From Pseudogymnoascus destructans (lineage: Eukaryota > Ascomycota > Leotiomycetes > Thelebolales > Thelebolaceae): a stretch of DNA of 64,000 nt. Each line of letters starts with the position of its first letter. Position 1 is the first letter of the stretch. The stretch is taken from assembly GCF_001641265.1 (NCBI RefSeq), contig NW_020167533.1, forward strand, positions 868,001 through 932,000, written 5' to 3'. Both the position numbers and the translations under genes were made by a program. Positions 58,607 through 64,000 of the stretch are shown in pieces. The notes under the pieces were generated by a model. It did no database searches and had not been told where the DNA came from. It was given only the letters and a program-made list of their open reading frames with translations.

Positions 58607-61600
58607 CCCAGCTTGCGGCTAAGACGAGAGTTTTTCAAATTTTTGGTCAATAGGTACACTCTATCTCCTACGTCCCAGTCGATGGCCCTTCGGCGTCGAT
58701 TCGTGTGCTTAGACATTTCCTCTTGTGCCTTTGCCATGTTTTCCTTAGCGTGGACCCATGCGGTATGCATTCGGTCTGCAACCGCCTTGGCTTCCTCTCG
58801 GTTTAGGGTCTCCCGGGGGTTGGTGCTTTTCGGAGTGTTCCAATCCCAACTCGTACGTGGATCGGTTCCGTACTTGAGTCGGTAGGGGGTCATGCCAATG
58901 GATGCGTGGGGGAGTGTCATTTGCATGCGGTCCATTATGGGGATGAGTTCACTCCAGTTATCCTGATAATGGGATACGAAAGGCCTCAACCTCTGATCGA
59001 TGTATCTGTTCATGATTTCTGTCTGCCCGTCGGTCTGCTTATGATAGGCAGTCGACAGCTTAACCTTAACGCCGATAATTCGACAGAACTCCTGCCAAAA
59101 GGATGATATGAATTGGGGTCCGCGGTCGCTTACAATCGACTCCGGAGTGTGTCCGAATCGGTATATCCATTCGATGAACAATTGCGCCATCTGCCGGGCA
59201 GTTGTGGTTTTGTAGCAAGGTATGGTCACTGAACTCTTACCGAGTCGGTCCATAAACACTAAGATGCTATCGTATCCATGCTTGTCCCTTGGGAACTCCT
59301 TGAAGTCCATGGTGAGGTGTTGTATAGGATATTCGGGTACGGGTAGTGGGTGTAGGAATCCTTGTTGCTTAGTGACATTGGTGTGAGAAAACCGGCATAT
59401 CATGCAGTTTTGTACATACCGCAAACAGTCCGCTTCCATCCCGACCCAATGATACTTTGGAGCAAGCAATTGGTAGGTTTTCCTTCCACTTGGATGTGCT
59501 GACGACACTTGATCGTGCGCTTCTCGGATCAGTTTCGTACATAGGTCGGTGTGGCGATTCACACATAGGCGGCCTTTGTACAGGAGGAGCTGGTCGTTCA
59601 TCGCGAATCCGTCTGGTAGGGGTTGTTTTGCGTGAGTCTCAGTGAACGACTTCCGATTGTCCGTACGTAGCGCCTCTATTAAATTGAAGGGCACCTGGGG
59701 CTTGGGGGTGTCCATCGAATTAATGGATTCTATGTAGCTCTCGGCGAGTTCGGTGCTGATTCGGGGGTGCAGGCGGCTTGGACCTAACAATACCCTCGCC
59801 CTACTATCAAGTTTGACTTTCTGCTGCGTTACCAAGTCTTGGTCTCTTCGGCTCAGAATATCTGCCTTCTGGTTATTCTTGCCCGCGGTGTACGTAATGC
59901 AGAAGTTGAAGTCAGAGAGTAGCTCCATCCATCTAACCTGCTTCGCGGTGAGAACCTTGGTAGACATGAAATATTCCAGCGAACGGTGGTCAGTGTACAC
60001 GTCCACTCAGTTGCGCACCGAAGCCAACTCGGGCCTCCATTTTCCGAAGGCCTTTACTATTGCGAATAGTTCCTTGTTGTGGATCTCCCAGTTGATCTCA
60101 TGTCCAGATAGGACATGACTGTAAAAGCTTACGGGGTACCATCACTTGTCAGGGTGTTCTTGAGAGAGGACACCAGCTACGACTCCATCGGAGGAGTCGG
60201 TCTCCAGTTTCATAGGCAATTCGGGGTTGAAGTGGTGAAGTGCCGTACCTCTAAAAGTTGTCATCGCAATTTCTCGAACGCATTCTCACATTCGTCTGTC
60301 CACCGGAACGGCTCCGAGGGACTAGTGATGGTGGTGAGGGGCTTTGCTATTTTGCCAAAATTATGAATGAATTGTCTATAGAAGCCACAGAATCCCAGGT
60401 AGGACTTCACACCAGTAACAGTGGTCAGTCGGATCCAGTTACGAAGGGGTTCGATTTTGTCAGGGTCCACTTCGACACCGGAGGTAGTGAGAACATAACC
60501 CAAGTATTTTGTCCTGGTGACGTTGAACTCGCATTTGTTCAAATCGGCTTGGAGTCCAGCTTCTCGGAGACTGTAGGACCTTATGCACATGCTCTATGTG
60601 TTCCGTAGGGTCCTCTGAATAGATTAGGATGTCGTCTAAGTATGCGGTACAGAAGTCGTCTAAGTATTGCATCAGGACGTCATTCATATACCGCTGATAG
60701 GTTGCGGGACCATTCGTCAGTCCAAATGGCAGCACTTTGCACTTATAGAATCCATAGCGAGTCCGAAAGGTTGTGTACTCTTCCGAGTCGGGGTGCATCC
60801 GTATACGATGGAAGGCTTGTCTGATATCTAGCTTCGTGAAGATTTTTGCTTTCGACACCCGTCCTAGTAGTTCGTCGATACGCGGGATGGGGTAGGGATC
60901 GTTCCGGGTGAGACCATTTAACTTCCGGTAATCGATGCAAAATCTTAATTTGCCATCCGCTTTCTTTACAAATAGGATAGGGTCTTGCTGTTGATGATGA
61001 AGCCTTTCTCTAGGTTCTCTAACAGATATTGCTTGGTAGCCTTAAGCTCTTTGGTGCCCTGTCAATATAACGGCGAGAAAGCGTTTGGTAAAGGGGCTTC
61101 GAGCTGTATCTTGTGGTCATATATGCGGTGTGGGGGGATTTGATCCGATTCCAACTTCGAAAAGACATCGGTGTACTTCCGGTGCATATGCGGAAGCTTC
61201 TGCTGGATGAGGTGGAGCGTTTCTTCGTCCTCTACCAACTCCTTTTCATGAATGATCTGATCGATTTCGTAGATGCTAGTCTGAAAAAACTTGGAGTCGT
61301 TTCGCATCATCTCGTGGTGGAAAGCATTTGCACTGATTTCGCATATATGCATGGGCGTAAACCTATGTGCTAGGGTTTTCTGCGGTGGGGGAGAAACCTC
61401 CTGGTTTCGTAGTGGGTTCGATGGCGTATCGGTGATCTCTTCGTAGTCGGAAGTTATCACTTTCATTTCCATCGAGCGTCCGCCTGCGTGGCGTCTGTCT
61501 TCGCGGCGGATTGCGAAATCCCGGCGATTCGCATCCGACTGGTATGCAGGATGTTTAATGGACGTTTCGCATGAATGGTAGGGCAAGGTGATCTCCTTGC

Positions 61601-61999
61601 TCCAGCTAGGAGTTGGCGGGTACTCCTTTGGCCATACTAACCGGCTCTTTGCAGAGTCGAGTAGTATTCGGAAGCGGCTGAAAAGCTTCTTCCCAATTAT
61701 CACATCTTATGCTCCGAGGTCCAGGAGTACAAAGGGGCAGTTATATATTCAGCGTCCTTCGACTGTTAAGTGTAACCGAATATACTCCGATACGTGGCCT
61801 TGGATTTTGTGCTGAAATCCACGTATGGGTACAGAGTAGGGTAGTTTCCGTATGGGGCTCTGAAGTGCTTTCGACAGTCATATTGCGAAAGGCTTGTTAA
61901 TGACTAGGTAGCCATTTGCTCCTGTGTCTGCTAGGGACTTCGTTTGCACCCCGAGTCCATTCATACTCAGGGTCGTGTCGACTAAGAACTGGGTGCCTC
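58607..61999 (-). pseudogene. GypC pol
   Basis: Protease/linker region with MIIGKKLFSRFRILLDSAKS and a stop at 61062. The RT has VLPFGLTNGPATYQRYMNDV and AYLDDILIYSEDPTEH, a frameshift near 60570 and a stop at 60261. Next come a decayed RNase H start, a TGA just before VDVYTDHRSLEYFMS (60007), then an open stretch to 58607. That stretch holds the integrase zinc region and the core (MDFKEFPRD, SIVSDRGPQFISSFWQEF, AYHKQTDGQTEIMNR), which GypB lacks. It breaks in RLSRKLG. Confidence 0.9.
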
Positions 62000-62065
62000 C
62001 CAGGAGTTCTCGTAAGTCTAGTCCTCGCAGGTCACATTTGCGTAGACCTAGGAAGGAGCCTTCTC

Positions 62066-62440
62066 CTAGGCCTCGTCATTTTCCTCGAGGGACGCATCCG
62101 ATTGAAGTTCCATGGCTTCTTCCCATTGTTCTTCTGCCTCAGGGTCGTTACGGTCCATTTCCTTGATAGTAGCGTTAAGGGGGCATTTGTCCTGGAAATG
62201 GCCGGGCTTGCCACACTTGAAACAGTTTCCTGAGGGCGCAGGGACTGCGGTTCTCAGACATTCCGGTATGGCTGGCTTGGGGAGGAATGCGGTTCGGGTG
62301 AACAGAGCGGGTGTGGCTCGAGTCGGCTTCGACGCTGACGACGCCTTTGCCGTATCCGTGGTACGTGTGGACGTCCTTGCGAGAGTGGGTAGCAGATTCA
62401 ATTCGTTGTTCCAGCGCCGTTCCTGGTCTAAAGATCAATA
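62066..62440 (-). pseudogene. GypC gag C-terminus with zinc knuckle
   Basis: Encodes a Thr/Ala/Pro-rich linker and the knuckle CFKCGKPGHFQDKC (C-x2-C-x4-H-x4-C). The acidic end EEQWEEAMELQSDASLEEND is the same end as in the GypB gag remnant. The capsid part upstream is missing. Confidence 0.8.
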
Positions 62441-62689
62441 AGAGACATGAGCAATAAGTGCTTATATAACAGTAAAAATCCCTAGTGCCAAATAAGTGAA
62501 GGCACTAATTAACCGAACCCTAGCTAAGCGAGCCCTAGTGCAGCAAGCCAATAACAAGAGAGCCTAAGCCAGTAGTCAACATTTGGGCTGATCTAGGTCA
62601 GCAAGTGAAGCGAAGTGAGCGAAGTGAGCGAAGCAGGTGAAGTGAATGACATAGTGAAATAAGTACTAGAGACTAAAGCGAATCGAAGG
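62441..62689. other. Foreign stretch within GypC gag
   Basis: Replaces the capsid region. It contains short direct repeats AGCGAAGTGAGCGAAGTGAG and several CTAG-rich segments, and has no open frame. Its origin is unknown. Confidence 0.5.
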
Positions 62690-62975
62690 GTCATGACACA
62701 AATATCGAAGGAGTGTCATGACAGGTAGTCATTCTGGGCAGTTGACCGTCGTTGTCTTGGGGTATGTTTGATGTCGGCTTTTTCGACATATTGCCTCGGG
62801 TGTGTATTGGTACTGATACGAAAGAGCTTGACTTCCGGTAGCTCGTAGCTATCAATGCTCTTGTCCATAATTTCCTCTGTGCTATGAGGGGGTTCTTAAG
62901 GATCTCGTATCCTATTTGGCGCCAACGTGTCAGCGACTTTACCAGCTTGTTCTCAAGAATCAAACCCTGATCCAC
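62690..62975 (-). pseudogene. GypC gag N-terminus
   Basis: Encodes LTRWRQIGYEILKNPLIAQR in the leader and MSKKPTSNIPQDNDGQLPRM, the counterpart of MSRKTTQNPPPDNDGQPLRM in GypB. It stops after about 30 codons at the foreign stretch. Confidence 0.65.
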
Positions 62976-63115
62976 TGGCTGTCCGTGAGATCTCTGGAAT
63001 CACAGCTATTTGAAGTCGTCGGGTCTCTCCTCCGAAACGTCACCGAGTCGCAGTCGATGGTGTAACGGTAGTTCTCCTGAGTCGTTCCGGTGTGGGATAT
63101 TATTTAAGTACGGCC

Positions 63116-63480
63116 TGTAACGCTGACTTCTAAACGATAGAAGACACAGAGGTTCTCTTGCGTAAAGGTTTACTTATCAGAGGAGGCAGGGGATCAGACA
63201 CAAAGGCTTCAAGTAACACGTTACTAGTATATAACAAATACTGTATTGAGTTGAGCACGAAGCTCCTATCTAAGGAAATACTATCTACTTATATAGTGGC
63301 GTCGTGCCTAGTGGACTCTTGGGAACTCACTCGAGTCCTCGGAGTCCTGGACTCTTAGGACTCTTCTCATCATCCTGCGAGTCCATCACGTGCCTAGTGG
63401 ACTCCTGGGAACTCACTCGAGTCCTCGGAGTCCTGGACTCTTAGGACTCTTCTCATCATCCTGCGAGTCCGTCACGTGAT
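63116..63480 (-). repeat. Variant LTR with an 84-bp tandem duplication
   Basis: The first 190 bases (TGTAACGCTGACTTC to GGCGTCGTGCC) match the LTR at 47779. The U3 side is different and contains two copies of an 84-base unit (GGACTCTTGGGAACTCACTC and onward) at about 63309-63476. It is probably the 3' LTR of a minus-strand element continuing to the right of the window. Confidence 0.65.
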
Positions 63481-63688
63481 ACTTTCGGAACTACTATTCC
63501 CCGCTGCCCCTCCAGGTACCAGGGCCGGTCTCATGCGACCTCCCTCCTTCCTGTCCTGTAGTTGGCCAGCCTTCTTGTTCCGTCGTAACACTCGCTCCCT
63601 TCCCCTGGGCATTCGTCTCGAATCCTATAAGTACGTCCATGTTCCCGGGACTCTGCTGCTCCTCAGCGAGTCCTTCAACATGCAACAT

Positions 63689-64000
63689 GCCTACTGACAC
63701 TGCCCGCAAACTCCAGGAACGCAACGATCTTGTCCGTCGAATAAAGAACCACGGATACGAACTACCCGAAATGGATTCTTGCTCGAACTGCGTGAGGCGA
63801 AACATTACTTGCATGTCGTCTCCAAATGATTCACGGCGGTGCGCCGAGTGCGTTCGTCGCAACTTGAAAGAAAAGTGTGACTGTATGGGTCCTGAGCATC
63901 CCGACTGGGTGAAGCTCGAACGGGAGGAGGATCGCCTGGATCGCGAAGAGGAAGAAACCCTTTCGAAGTTACTTCGTCTGCGGAAGCAGAAACGCCTCAT
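63689..64000 (+). CDS. Cys-cluster gene, partial at the window edge
   Basis: The ATG at 63689 opens MPTDTARKLQERNDLVRRIK and stays open for 104 codons to the edge. The cluster CSNCVRRNITC ... RCAECVRRNLKEKC is followed by DWVKLEREEDRLDREEEETL and LLRLRKQKRL, a charged helix. It is the same family as the antisense gene of GypA (24846-25420), which shares RIE-NG, RCSECTRR and MRLRKQQKAL. By analogy this copy should be antisense to a minus-strand gypsy element just beyond the window, with the LTR at 63116 as its 3' LTR. That prediction is inference. The frame is intact here. Confidence 0.75.

Larger units (their letters stand above)
58607..63115 (-). mobile_element. GypC: degenerate gypsy element related to GypB
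   Basis: On the minus strand: a leader like that of GypB (CGGAACGACTCAGGAGAACT), gag start, a foreign 250-base stretch, gag end, protease, reverse transcriptase, RNase H and full integrase core. The left (3') side is cut by the LTR-like repeat. The right (5') side ends where the variant LTR begins (63116). No LTR of its own remains. Confidence 0.87.

Noticed and set aside
63494..64000. Minus-strand frame of 168 codons at the right edge
   Set aside because: Arg/Ser-rich shadow of the Cys-cluster gene on the plus strand.

Overview
The window looks like a chromosome segment of a filamentous ascomycete (Pezizomycotina, possibly a dothideomycete). The evidence is short GT-AG introns of about 48-76 bp, some with a TACTAAC branch site, typical fungal host genes, and a heavy load of pogo/Fot1-like, hAT, Ty3/gypsy and Ty1/copia elements. 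It is mostly accessory, transposon-built DNA, with a few host genes in small islands.

Host genes. There is a small Cys-containing protein (3294-3611), a mitochondrial complex I assembly factor of the NDUFAF3 type (3913-4825, -), a secreted type B carboxylesterase (33439-35221, -), a secreted FAD-linked oxidoreductase (36521-38285, -), an acyl-CoA dehydrogenase broken by one TGA codon (49438-50785, -), and a fragment of an RTA1-like membrane protein (28640-29228).

Transposon blocks, left to right. 447-2032 is a chimera of two pogo-like elements. 5088-11130 is a hAT element whose two halves point in opposite directions; its 3' region holds a fold-back pogo derivative (5224-8318), which in turn holds a nearly intact pogo element (6033-8222). 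12427-14284 is a full-length but mutated pogo element. From about 14.9 to 25.9 kb lies a chromodomain gypsy element (GypA), split by a younger gypsy element (GypB, 19047-24523) with 310-bp LTRs and an AAAAC target duplication. 25.9-32.6 kb is a graveyard of pogo fragments, LTRs and one host gene fragment. 39.1-49.1 kb holds a MITE, a solo LTR, a half-inverted pogo element (40232-42018), and an AT-rich hAT gene split by two pogo elements (42757-44616 and 44659-46519), then an LTR-gag remnant and another pogo remnant. 51048-57216 is a complete copia element (89-bp LTRs, AACAA target duplication) with a clean internal inversion. 57.2-63.1 kb holds pogo and LTR fragments plus a degenerate gypsy element (GypC). 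A variant LTR and a Cys-cluster gene run off the right edge.

Main signals. (1) GypA, GypB and the copia element each carry, antisense and between pol and the 3' LTR, a Cys-rich gene; two of these have clean introns. (2) The palindrome CGTACG is strongly enriched and quasi-regularly spaced in the copia element, and enriched in one pogo element. (3) Three unrelated elements (hAT, pogo, copia) have one half inverted relative to the other, with frames or target duplications that fit back together. (4) The pogo elements have paired or expanded direct repeats just inside their ends. All counts and alignments were made by eye.
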